A stretch of 20,927 nucleotides of DNA. It comes from Folioceros fuciformis. Its lineage: Eukaryota; Anthocerotophyta; Anthocerotopsida; Anthocerotales. Both the position numbers and the translations under genes were made by a program. The notes beneath the pieces were generated by a model. The model had not been told where the DNA came from. It made no database searches and saw only the letters and a list, made by a program, of their open reading frames with translations. This document shows, piece by piece, positions 9,766-17,730 of the stretch (its first letter is position 1; the number at the start of each line of letters is the position of its first letter). The stretch spans positions 276,480 to 297,406 of the forward strand of contig JBNGIO010006328.1 of NCBI GenBank assembly GCA_049999805.1, read 5' to 3'.

Positions 9766-10310
9766 ATGGCGAAATGGCAGGCAGTGAAGCTGGTGGTGGC
9801 AGGCAGTCTGCGAATGGCCGAAGGCGCCGCGCATCCAGATTCTTTGAACGTGGCGGGATTCTTTAAGCTGCTGGCCAGGACGGTGAAGCTGGTGGCGTCA
9901 CGCAACTCCTCCGCCCTCTCCTGCTCCAGATCCTTTCGGTTCACGGCCGATCAGTCTGCCGTGGACATGGAGAAGGTGGATCCCGAGGCGGAATTTCTCA
10001 GCGCCAGGACAATGTACAGCCGGACCGTACGACTGTACGACGGCAGCTGCATGGCTTCCTTCTCGGCCTCTTCCTTCCCCCTCTCCATCGTGGGAGCTCG
10101 GAATTTCACTCTAGGGGATGGCATCTCATTCCTCATAAGCTCCCGCCACAGCCATAGCTGCGTCTGATCCTGCCAACGCATCCGGGGATGTCTAGGTCTG
10201 TTCCAGGGTTTGCCCGCGGGGAGTCCGGGTTGGTGACGGCACCAAGATCGTGGCTGTGGAATTTGACACCGTCCCCGACCCCTTGTACTGGGACGTGATC
10301 AGCTTTCGGA
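9766..10310 (+). pseudogene. Truncated lectin receptor kinase fragment
   Basis: A partial, decayed relative of the lectin kinase at 14842-17262. An open frame from an ATG at 9766 to 10167 includes the lectin segments SSALSC, TADQSAVDM, AEFLSAR and NFTLGDGISFLI, which match the intact gene almost residue for residue. A small insertion near 10140 shifts the frame; similarity then continues at DNA level through aagatcgtggctgtggaatttgacacc and stops near 10310. The signal-peptide end is missing (the DNA jumps from the equivalent of about 14925 to 14999), and the rest of the lectin domain, the membrane span and the kinase are absent. Bases 9768-9845 match 14266-14345, which lies upstream of the intact gene. 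It could still be transcribed, but a functional product is unlikely. Confidence 0.85.
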
Positions 10311-10377
10311 AGTATGTTTAACTCACATCACTCATACCAGGTAGGCAAATTAAATTGTTGGTTAAAGTCACATAACT

Positions 10378-10885
10378 GTGGTGACGTCGAATGCCATGAT
10401 ATCATCAGCATATGCCAGCTGCGCGCGGGGCAGGTCAAGGAATCACCACTGCCTTTCCACTTGGGTATGCACCAAGAAATCAAGCACTGTTGCGACGGAT
10501 TTTGTGACATGTCTTTGCCTGCTTCAGGCATGTGCAAGTGTGGTACCCCAGCTTTGGAGAAGTGGAAGCAGGTTCACGTATGCGCTGGGTCGAGAACAAG
10601 GACAATTAGAACATTTGACAGTTCGTAGCAAATATCGTGGTAGACATGCCCAGTGTGGCAGCTTCGAGGCCACTAGACTAAACGCGTGTTTCACGGCATG
10701 GCTGTGAAAGCTGTTGTGACGTGGAATGCTATGATGGGAGGACATGACATTCACAGCAGGGCATAGGACAGGAGGTCCTGCAGCTTCACACGGTGATGCA
10801 AGTCGAAAGCATCGTTGCACCTGATTCTGGGGCACTTGTGTGCCGCCTGTGGGCATGTGCAAGCCAACTTCATGCCCAGGTTCGA
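10378..10885 (+). pseudogene. Pentatricopeptide repeat (PLS-type) protein fragment
   Basis: Reading across frames gives an ordered series of PPR landmarks. They are VVTSNAMIS and AYASC at 10378 onward, CLLQACASV, then LEKWKQVH, then AQCGSFEATR, then VFHGMAVKAVVTWNAMMGGH, then a MQVESI-like piece and a final ACGHVQ-like piece. PLS-class plant PPR proteins, which act in organelle RNA editing and processing, show the same order (VVTWNAMI, LxACAS, GKQVH, MYAxCG, VFxxM). At least four frame changes and several stops separate the pieces, there is no start, and no E or DYW tail is visible, so this is a dead fragment. It abuts the lectin pseudogene, only about 70 bases away, which suggests a composite insertion or deletion junction. 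Confidence 0.8.
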
Positions 10886-11570
10886 GGTTAGGCCTTGGGC
10901 TTCAAGCTCATCTCACCGTAGGCGACAGTGTGACGAAACATGCATGCAAAATCGGAGAGCATGGAAGATGCGTAGCAGTCGCTGGATGCGTGACACAACA
11001 CCACCTCTGAAAGGAAAATCTGTCATGTCGAACACTATTGGAATGCATGAGCTCCGTGCGGTTGACTGAAACTTGTGAAGCTTAGTTCGGCACTCTCTTA
11101 TGTGGGTTTCGTTGGTGCTACACGTTTTCGAGGTTGCAAATGAACATGCACGTTTCTTTTCTCCAAGAAGGTTAACGAGTGAATTGAAATGTTTTCTGTA
11201 GACTAGGATCCGGAACAAGCCGGGGTTGAAATGAATCAGGAGAGGACGGTATCTTCACGTCTCCGATAAGGTTAACCGTTGATTCGAAACAAGCTGGATT
11301 GGGATTCGAACGGAATCAAAACAAGAGCATACCTAAGTATCCCAGTGGCAAAGTATGGGCTAGGTCCAACTGCATAGAATCAAGAGAAGAACAGACCTAA
11401 ATATCCCACTGACACAGGACATGGATATGATCCCGGCGTCATTGGGATAGACTACATATGTACACCAGCATAGAATCAAAAACAGAACAGACCTAAACGG
11501 ACAACCTTTACGCCGAAACTCTCAATCCGAAGACGCGGCAAGGTCTTGTGATGTGTTGTTGTCGGTCACC
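10886..11570. other. Gene-free stretch with imperfect internal repeats
   Basis: No domain is recognisable. Two imperfect duplications are visible. One is tctccaagaaggttaac near 11159 against tctccgataaggttaacc near 11263, each followed by a gattcgaa- or gaattgaaa-like piece and aacaagc. The other is catagaatcaa plus gaacagacctaaa near 11372-11400 and again near 11470-11498. These may be the worn end of a repetitive element. Confidence 0.5.
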
Positions 11571-11679
11571 ACCTGCTCACAGATGATAAGATAGGCTCCG
11601 ATCTGAGAATTGAAGTCGGAAGGAGTGGAGGACGGCCGCAGAGCAACACCGAATCGGAGGACTTGAGTGAAACACAGAA

Positions 11680-11928
11680 TTAAGACCGAGGTTGCAACAC
11701 CGCCTCCACCCGAGCCAGCGAACCTTTTGAAGGAACCCTGGTCGATACAGTTGCCGCGCCTGCATCTTTCTCTCCGGGACCGCCTTCAGGTAAGGCGTTT
11801 GGAATCCTTCCATTCGCTTTGGGACCAAACACGTAGAGCTTAGTAGGAGGTGCAATCGGGCCAACGCCTGCGAACGGAGTGATGTGCGCCTCCCCCGTGG
11901 GAGGATCCCACACCGTGAAGCCCGACAT
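11680..11928 (-). CDS. Small hypothetical ORF, 82 aa, doubtful
   Basis: Reading from the ATG at 11928 (context acc ATG tcg) gives an 82-residue peptide starting MSGFTVWDPPTGEAHITPF and ending LQPRS. It is Pro/Gly/Ala-rich, with no membrane span and no domain I recognise. The block is more GC-rich than the AT-rich DNA on its 5' side, and on the minus strand a TATA-like string lies about 155 bases upstream (12081-12088), with a leader containing a possible GTAAGT donor near 11991. The same strand is open in a second frame over 11577-11984, so at least one frame is incidental. It could be a young or orphan gene, the start of a retroelement gag behind an LTR promoter, or non-coding. I cannot choose among these. 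Confidence 0.3.
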   Translation of the reverse strand: MSGFTVWDPPTGEAHITPFAGVGPIAPPTKLYVFGPKANGRIPNALPEGGPGEKDAGAATVSTRVPSKGSLARVEAVLQPRS

Positions 11929-12080
11929 GGTATAAGCTTGACAACTGGCACAAAGCAGAACAAAGTTAAGCAAAAGAAAACCAACTTACTCGCTCCCCGG
12001 GCGCTTGATCCCCGCTCGCGGTCGCTTTTGTGCCAACTTCACAAAAGAGTCTGAGTCTCAGATTTCACCGTCACTCCCAG

Positions 12081-12088
12081 CTTTTATG
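12081..12088 (-). promoter_or_regulatory. TATA-like box for the minus-strand transcription unit
   Basis: On the minus strand the sequence reads cacataaaagctggg, and the leader of the ORF ending at 11680 follows. Spacing to an expected start site 25-35 bases downstream is plausible. It rests on motif and position only. Confidence 0.35.
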
Positions 12089-12119
12089 TGCGTTCGGGTT
12101 CTGTACACTTCGCAACCCT

Positions 12120-12334
12120 CATACCGGGACAAATTTAAATTATTTTAAAAACTTTTTAATAAAATTAATCCTACTTTTATGAATTCTTACATATTATGTA
12201 AATTTGCAGTTATGTTTTACGGTTTAGTTATCTTTTTTCTGTAAGAAGTTTTGTCATTGAATTGCAACATATACATAGAAATCTTTCATTAATTAATTAG
12301 GGAACTTATGATTAAAATATATTTATAAAACCCA
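12120..12334. other. AT-rich spacer
   Basis: Strongly AT-rich sequence (ttaaattattttaaaaac, attaattaatt) with no open frame of interest. Base composition changes abruptly at about 12130 from the GC-rich block to its left. Confidence 0.6.
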
Positions 12335-12490
12335 GTATTTTTTATGATTGAAAAAGAGATGGAAAGTCCCATTACTCCAAAGGTTGGAGAACAACACTAA
12401 AACTACCTATTACTCCCAAAATGTCATATGGTAGAATAACAAAAGGCCTACTTACCACCGATGCCGACAAAGCCGCTTGACCTGCACTTG
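12335..12490. repeat. Dispersed repeat family, copy B (lean copy)
   Basis: Contains both arms found in copy A at 5432-6102, in the same order, but with only about ten bases between them in place of the satellite array, and with one right arm instead of two. Shared landmarks are tggaaagtccca, actccaaag, cccaaaatgtcat, aaaaggcctacttac and gccgcttgacctgc. Confidence 0.75.
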
Positions 12491-12590
12491 TTTTTGCTAT
12501 AAAATGATTTATCCTTCTTCAAAGACAATGATTTACTCTTCCATAATAAAATTAACCACTTTATTTAAATGAATGTAGATCATTCACGTA

Positions 12591-12610
12591 GGGTTTAGGT
12601 TTTAGGGTTT
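12591..12610. repeat. Interstitial telomere-type repeat
   Basis: Reads gggtttaggttttagggttt, which is degenerate plant telomere repeat (TTTAGGG) or a telo-box cluster. It lies just upstream of the plus-strand retroelement remnant. Confidence 0.6.
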
Positions 12611-13071
12611 ATTGAATGTCAATAACATCTAGAAGATGAAAGTAGTTAGTTATGCCTTTATTGTAATTCAAACATTGTTTTATTGCTTAAAAGATCATTA
12701 TCTTAACTTATTGTACAAGATAAAAAGGTACCTACATGACTATTTAAACTCGTTACAATGGAAGCAAGAAAGCCAAACTAATCCTCAGACATTACAAGAG
12801 GCCACTATAGCAGCATCAAATGTGATACTAAATCTAAATGTATGCTTAACATGCACCAATGTCAAAAGAAAGGTATTCAAGATCCCAAGGTAGATCTAGA
12901 GGTAGAGGAGGAGCAATCACCATTGTGAATAAAGGAACAAATGAAATTGCTTGCAAAGAAAGAGCTAGAGGAGATAACAAAGGTCATGGAAGACAACAAG
13001 TAATGCCTAGCTTAAACTGGTGTGTGCTACAATTGTGGAGAGTAGGGACATTTGCTAGGAATTGTCCACAT

Positions 13072-13088
13072 GGGTTTAGGGTTTAGGG
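13072..13088. repeat. Telomere-type repeat, two and a half units
   Basis: Reads gggtttagggtttaggg directly after the zinc-knuckle remnant, inside the retroelement. It is either chance from a GF-R-V coding stretch or a small telomeric insertion. Confidence 0.6.
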
Positions 13089-13229
13089 AAATTCTAACTT
13101 GAATTTATTAGTTGCCAATCCACTACTATGAGAGTCAGAATTCAAGAAGTCCCTAAAGAGCCCAAATGACATAAGAGGCCACATGTTGTGATAACATGTG
13201 TTGAGTCATGTAGTATCAAGGATGACACT

Positions 13230-13275
13230 GATTCAAGGGAATATGAAGCCTTGATTCGAGGGAATATGAAGCCTT
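13230..13275. repeat. 23-bp tandem duplication
   Basis: Units gattcaagggaatatgaag and gattcgagggaatatgaag, each followed by cctt, lie head to tail just before the protease segment of the retroelement remnant. They differ at one position and shift the reading frame. Confidence 0.9.
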
Positions 13276-13276
13276 A

Positions 13277-13537
13277 ATGTACATATGTAGGAAGATGAAT
13301 GGTGTAGAAATAAAGGTGTTATTGGATTTTGTAGCCACCCACAATTTCATAACTCCTTTTAAGGCAAGAAAGCTTGGCCTTAAATGGGTTAAAACTTCCA
13401 CACCATATGGAATGAAGCAAGCTAAAGTGACTGTACAATTTTTGGGTGAATTGCATAGAGTAAAGCTATTAGTTGAGGTGTGGGAAGGAAGTGTGAGTTC
13501 CATAGTTGTGGACATGGATGACCATGATATCATCTAG
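13277..13537 (+). pseudogene. Retropepsin-like protease remnant
   Basis: An 86-residue open stretch carries the hallmarks of the gypsy aspartic protease that cuts the polyprotein. A beta strand plus VLLDxxATHNFI motif lies near residues 14-26, and a DII end precedes a split LGLEW motif. The catalytic Asp is kept (LLD), but the following Ser/Thr-Gly is replaced by Phe-Val, which would abolish activity. The open frame survives by chance or by late inactivation; the flanking gag and RT are broken. Confidence 0.75.
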
Positions 13538-13600
13538 GGCTAGAGTGGATGAGATCCAATGAAGTGCTAAGTGTAGTCACTTACCATTGCGATATCCACG

Positions 13601-13698
13601 AAGCACAAGGTGGTCTTTGCTGGTGTTGCAAGAAGCACAACATGGTTTGTACTAGTGTTAGCAAGAAGCACAAGGTGGTTTGTGCTAGTATGAGCAAG
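13601..13698. repeat. 33-bp tandem repeat, three units
   Basis: Units at 13601-13632, 13633-13665 and 13666-13698 follow the pattern aagcacaaggtggtttgt, then gctagtgt and gcaag. The period is a multiple of three, so the original protease-RT linker would have gained an 11-residue repeat (KHKVVCAS-like). Confidence 0.85.
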
Positions 13699-14030
13699 AG
13701 GCTTGGGAGAACATCAATATAGTTGGTTTTAAAAAGAGAGCTCAAGAAGCGATCTCATAAAAAACGAAGGAGGTATTCCAAGGATCAGAGGACGACGGTC
13801 TTGAACAAGATTCTATATGGAGAAGGAAGTACAAGATGTCTTAGATGAATTTAAGGATTTGATAACAAATGTGTTTCCACCTTTCTCGTCTTAGAAAGTA
13901 GTAAACCATGCAATTGAGTTGAGATCAAGAAGTATGTGTGTGTTGTTGAGAGCACGCATAAATTATAACAAGATAAGTTGTAAGAACTAAAGCTACAACA
14001 AGCAAGGTGATGGTTTTTGAATACGCTAAA

Positions 14031-14841
14031 GAAACCATTGGAGGTTCTATATTTGTAGGAATATCGATGGTATATGCATGAAAAGAATATAGTCCAGAGC
14101 TAGAATAATATAACCATTCTTAAAATAAGATTAAAATCCTCCAGAGGCGAATGAGCGGAGCATATCCTATCCCAATCTATCCATGAGTCTGGTCGTCCAG
14201 ATCCAGTTGACGACGGTCGGGAGCCTGTACGTCTTTATCGTGACGTAGGCTGGGAATGACTTGGTTGCCAAATGGCAGGCAGTGAAGCTGCTGGCGGCCG
14301 GCAGTCCGCGGATGCCGGAAGGCGCCGCGCGTCCAGATTCTTGCTTTCACTGCTCCAGATTCTTGTTTCCACTGCTGGCTTTGGCTCTGGCTCCAGCTCT
14401 TCCCGCTCCCGGCTCTGGGTGTACCAGCCTCAGGTGCACGGGCCAATCGGGCATTACACCCACAAATATATTCTTGTATGTGCGCACGGCTTGCCTGCTA
14501 AAAGGCATTGGCTGGGCAGCCGTAATGTACGATGGCGCGTGACGGTCATATGGTTGCAGCAGTCTGTGCCATCTGGAGGCTGGGTTCCATTTGCCATTTG
14601 GGCTCGTCAGCTCGCATCCTCTTGTCAGAACACCGTCCTGGCAGTGGCATCCTCGTCCTCCTCCTCTGCAGACCGCAGAGTTAGGGGGCAGTGTTAGTAG
14701 TTAGCGTGTCTGGCAAATTGTGAGCGCCCTCAACATGATGGGCGCGCAGGATCGAGAGGATACCGCTGCCGAGGCCAGGGATATTACTCCCAGCTCCCCC
14801 CGTTCGCTTCAGGCAAGAAGTGATGCGGATGAGAAGGCGGG
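14031..14841. other. Upstream region of the lectin kinase gene
   Basis: The first ~120 bases are AT-rich debris. About 14170-14345 matches 9680-9845, upstream of and inside the lectin pseudogene, so it belonged to the duplicated unit. A short internal duplication of ccagattcttg plus tcactgct or ccactgct occurs near 14333-14380. From about 14690 the sequence is GC-rich and probably the 5' UTR. Open frames at 14261-14697 lack domains and I do not call them genes. Confidence 0.5.
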
Positions 14842-17262
14842 ATGATGGAGGAAAGGGCAGATGAGGGGACGGACGTGGCGGGGTTCGGGTTATTACGGTG
14901 TAGTGTGTTGGTGAAGCTTGTGGTGCTGTTTTGCGTTGCGGGATTTGCAGTGACATCGGTTGGCAATGCCCAGAATGTGGACTTGTGGATCCCTTTGTTC
15001 AACTCCTCCGCCCTCTCCTGCTCCGGGTCCTTTCAATTCGCGGCCGACCAGTCTGCCGTGGACATGGGGAAGGTGGATCCCGGGCCGGAATTTCTCAGCG
15101 CCAGGGCAATGTACACCCGGCCCGTGCAGCTGTACGACGGCAGCTCCATGGCTTCCTTCTCCACCTCCTTCCTCCTCTCCATCGAGACAGCTCGGAATTT
15201 CAGTCTTGGGGATGGCATCGCATTCCTCATAGCTCCTGCCACAGCTGCGTCTGCGCCTGCCAACGCATCCGGGGGAAGTCTGGGTCTGTTCCAGGTTTTG
15301 CCCACGGGAGAGTCTGTGTTGGGCGACCGCACCAGGATCGTGGCTGTGGAATTCGACACCTTCACCGACCCCTGGGACAAGGGCGCGGGACACCACGTCG
15401 GGCTGGATATCAATAGCGTGGCTTCCGCCAAGCAGGCTCCTTTCCCCGACACCTTCGCTATCGGGAGCGGGAAGGTGGGGGTCTGGATCGACTACGACGC
15501 CCACGCCCTGCAGCTGGAGGTGCGGATGATGATGCAGCACAGCGGGAACTCCACCACCAGCTCACAGCCAGTGCCGCTGCTGGCCATGGACAAGAGCAAT
15601 GCCACCCTGGTCCTCGCCTACTCCAACTTTAATCTCTCCGCCTTCGTGCAAGATTTCTCCTACGTGGGATTCTCAGCCTCCGGGACGGCCCAGCACGCGC
15701 AGGTGAACCGCATCTCTTCCTGGCACTTGACCACATCCGGGCTTCGCTCTCCTGACGCCCCCGGGCCCGCGCCCCTTCCCAGATCAGAGGGCAAGCACAG
15801 CCGCGGCATCCCGTCGACAGGGGAGAAGGCAGCCGTGGTTGCGGCCGGGCTCTTGGTGGCCTTGTGCCTAGGAGTGGGCGCCATAGCCATCTCGGTGCTG
15901 CTGCGGAGGAGGAGCAACAAGGGCAATGCCAATGGGGATGCCGGACTTGGCATTGCAAGCTTCCCAAAATTCGACAAGAGGAAGAAGAGACGGGTGCAGA
16001 GGAGGAGGCTGCTGGACGACGCAGGGTGGAGCGGGTCGGAGCTCGGGCTGGCCGGGCCCAGGAGGTTCTCGTACAAGGAGCTAAGCGTGGCGACAAGGGG
16101 CTTCAGCCAGACGGTGGGGAAGGGGGGCTTCGGGNNNNNNNNNNNNNNNNNNNNNNNNNNNNNNNNNNNNNNNNNNNNNNNNNNNNNNNNNNNNNNNNNN
16201 NNNNNNNNNNNNNNNNNNNNNNNNNNNNNNNNNNAGCTGCTTCTGGTGTACGACTACATGCCCAATGGCAGCCTGGACCGATACCTCTTCAGACGCAGGA
16301 AAAGCGACCTGCCGCCCCTGGACTGGACCCAGCGCTTCAATGTCATCAAGGGCGTGGCCGCCGCGCTGCTCCACCTGCACGAAGAGTGGGATCAGCCTGT
16401 GGTGCACCGGGATGTCAAGGCCAGCAATGTGATGCTGGATGCCGACATGAATGCCAGGCTCACTGATTTCGGGCTCGCCCGCCTCATGCCCAGCAGCAAG
16501 TATTCCCAGACCGTTACAATAACAGCAGGTAGGTCTCCAGCAACAATACTGGACATTGCAAGCATTGCTGTAGCTGCAATTGTGGGACAGGAATGGCTTA
16601 CTCACCTTCCCTTCCCTTCCATTTGCTTCGCTTCGCTTCTCGTGTCTGGCGCTGGTGCAGGAACTCCAGGGTACTTGGCGCCAGAATGCACCTACACGGG
16701 CAAGGTGAGTGCGGAATCAGACGTGTTCAGCTTCGGGGTAGTGGTGCTGGAAGTGGTGAGCGGCAGGCGGCCCGTGGACATGAAGAGGCCTCCCGCCGAG
16801 AGGTCGCTGGTGATGTGGATGTGGTCTCTGCACACGCAAGGTGGGGAGGAGGCTCTCCTTCAGGCGGTGGATGCCAGCCTGACGCCCAGCTGCAGCCGGG
16901 ACTGGGAGCAGGTGACGCGGGTGCTCAAGGTGGGCCTGCTCTGTGCGCTGCCTCATCCTGCGGGCAGGCCAACCATCCGCCTGGCGCTGCAGTACCTCAT
17001 GGGCGTGCAGCCCATCCCGCCGCTGCCTGCACGCGGGCCCGTCTCGCTCTTCGGGGTCAGCACTTCTCTGGACCGCCTCGACATCGCCTCCCTCATGACT
17101 ATGACCACCAGGGAGTTGAGCACTTGCTCGCCATCTCACACCACCGAGCACTCGCTCACTGGTTCATCGGCGCTGCCTCTACTGCGCAACAAGATGCAAG
17201 ACCAGGAGTCAGAATCAGCGTCAGTATCATGTCAATGGGCCTCCGCAACGTCTCCGAGGTAG
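14842..17262 (+). CDS. L-type lectin-domain receptor kinase
   Basis: A plasma-membrane receptor-like kinase of the type that links extracellular or cell-wall cues to immune or developmental signalling. Exons are 14842-16528 and 16661-17262, with 100 Ns at 16135-16234. The product is at least 762 residues. A hydrophobic signal segment (about 15-43) precedes a legume-lectin domain (about 53-300) with metal-site sequence VEFDT (169-173) and a following D/H-rich loop. A membrane span (about 330-354) ends in RRR. The kinase starts near 407 with GKGGFG (426-431) before the gap, then LLLVYDYMPNGSL, catalytic HRDVKASN (D524), DFG (542-544) and, after splicing, TAGTPGYLAPE. It is therefore an RD kinase. 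The VAVK lysine and helix-C glutamate fall in the gap. A Ser/Thr-rich tail of about 80 residues follows the kinase. Start: first ATG, in frame with the signal segment. The intron is not a reading error, because removing it restores the activation-segment consensus. Confidence 0.92.
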   Translation: MMEERADEGTDVAGFGLLRCSVLVKLVVLFCVAGFAVTSVGNAQNVDLWIPLFNSSALSCSGSFQFAADQSAVDMGKVDPGPEFLSARAMYTRPVQLYDGSSMASFSTSFLLSIETARNFSLGDGIAFLIAPATAASAPANASGGSLGLFQVLPTGESVLGDRTRIVAVEFDTFTDPWDKGAGHHVGLDINSVASAKQAPFPDTFAIGSGKVGVWIDYDAHALQLEVRMMMQHSGNSTTSSQPVPLLAMDKSNATLVLAYSNFNLSAFVQDFSYVGFSASGTAQHAQVNRISSWHLTTSGLRSPDAPGPAPLPRSEGKHSRGIPSTGEKAAVVAAGLLVALCLGVGAIAISVLLRRRSNKGNANGDAGLGIASFPKFDKRKKRRVQRRRLLDDAGWSGSELGLAGPRRFSYKELSVATRGFSQTVGKGGFGXXXXXXXXXXXXXXXXXXXXXXXXXXXXXXXXXXLLLVYDYMPNGSLDRYLFRRRKSDLPPLDWTQRFNVIKGVAAALLHLHEEWDQPVVHRDVKASNVMLDADMNARLTDFGLARLMPSSKYSQTVTITAGRSPATILDIASIAVAAIVGQEWLTHLPFPSICFASLLVSGAGAGTPGYLAPECTYTGKVSAESDVFSFGVVVLEVVSGRRPVDMKRPPAERSLVMWMWSLHTQGGEEALLQAVDASLTPSCSRDWEQVTRVLKVGLLCALPHPAGRPTIRLALQYLMGVQPIPPLPARGPVSLFGVSTSLDRLDIASLMTMTTRELSTCSPSHTTEHSLTGSSALPLLRNKMQDQESESASVSCQWASATSPR
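16135..16234. other. 100-N assembly gap inside the kinase N-lobe
   Basis: Exactly 100 Ns, a common placeholder for a gap of unknown length. The bases before it encode KGGFG; the first codon after it is nag followed by LLLVYDY. In L-type lectin kinases about 55-60 residues separate these motifs, so the true missing sequence is probably about 165-180 bases if no intron lies there. Confidence 0.95.
16529..16660 (+). other. 132-bp in-frame, stop-free intron in the kinase gene
   Basis: The donor is gcag/GTAGGT and the acceptor is ggtgcag/gaact, preceded by a long pyrimidine run (cttcccttcccttcc, cttcgcttcgcttct). Splicing in phase 1 joins TAG to TPGYLAPE. The length is 44 codons and no stop occurs in the reading frame, so an unspliced message would encode a longer kinase. 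Confidence 0.88.
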
Positions 17263-17730
17263 CCCAGATGTACCTGTGATTCAAACGCAGACGAGTGCCA
17301 ATTTTGTCCAGAAACACCACACAGGACAGTACAGGACAGGACAGGAAAAGAACAGGACGGGACACCCGACTGGACAAGGACGGCAGCACCACCACAAGCA
17401 CGAACCACACCCTTCGCCTACAAACTTGTTGCTCTTCAACCTTTATGTAACGTTATGTACATCAAAATCCTTCCTCCACTACTACGTCCCATGTGCCAGC
17501 CTCTATGTACGTTAGCAGCCATAGAAACTTAATTTGGACCAAAGTTCCCGTCCAGCAGCAATAAATAATCTACAAACTTCTGTCCGACCAAGGTTCCGAC
17601 AAAAAAAGCCCAGTCTCCAGTCTAGTGCCACCTGCACAGAGAGGCACTAAGGAGAGAGCACATATCATGGTCAGCAAAATTTATCTTAGTTCTATCTCAC
17701 GTTGCTTTGGAACTACCTTCCTCCAGTGCA
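17263..17730. other. Convergent 3' region between the kinase and DUF630/632 genes
   Basis: Holds the 3' UTRs of two genes that converge tail to tail. A GGACA-type simple repeat spans about 17321-17385. An AATAAA at 17560-17565 is a plausible plus-strand poly(A) signal about 300 bases after the kinase stop. An aatttat string near 17679 (ataaatt on the minus strand) is a weak candidate for the opposite gene. I see no additional gene. Confidence 0.55.
17321..17385. repeat. GGACA pentanucleotide-type repeat
   Basis: Imperfect acaggacagtacaggacagg-type tract with later ggacgggacac and tggacaagg variants. It lies in the kinase 3' UTR region. Confidence 0.75.

Larger units (their letters stand above)
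12636..14030 (+). mobile_element. Ty3/gypsy remnant: gag, zinc knuckle, protease, start of RT
   Basis: Collinear pieces of a plus-strand polyprotein are present. A gag-like segment (about 12690-12835, with LQWKQESQTNPQTLQEA) is followed by a basic Arg/Gly/Ser-rich linker. A CCHC knuckle at 13025-13075 starts CYNCGE, hits a stop, and resumes one frame over as FARNCPHG. The protease-like segment at 13277-13550 has VLLDFVATHNFI where active elements have a D-S/T-G triad, and ends with DII-G-LEW split by a lost base. At about 13829-13920 VQDVLDEFKDLI ... VFPPF ... NHAIELRSRS marks the start of reverse transcriptase. Stops and frameshifts occur throughout. No LTR was found; the remnant stops near 14030. 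It is inactive. Confidence 0.8.

Noticed and set aside
11577-11984. 135-codon minus-strand frame overlapping the 82-aa ORF
   Set aside because: It is Arg/Leu/Ser/Cys-rich with no domain and a poorer start context; it is probably an alternate-frame shadow, though neither frame is proven.
14261-14697. Plus-strand open frames upstream of the lectin kinase as an extra exon or gene
   Set aside because: There are no domains, the frames overlap each other, and part of the sequence is simply the duplicated upstream block shared with 9768-9845.
15864-16605. Alternative-frame and minus-strand open frames across the kinase gap
   Set aside because: They are shadows of the GC-rich kinase gene, kept open partly by the run of Ns.
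16531-16658. 44 extra residues read through in the kinase activation segment
   Set aside because: GT/AG borders, a pyrimidine tract and perfect restoration of the TAGTPGYLAPE consensus show it is an intron in the main transcript.
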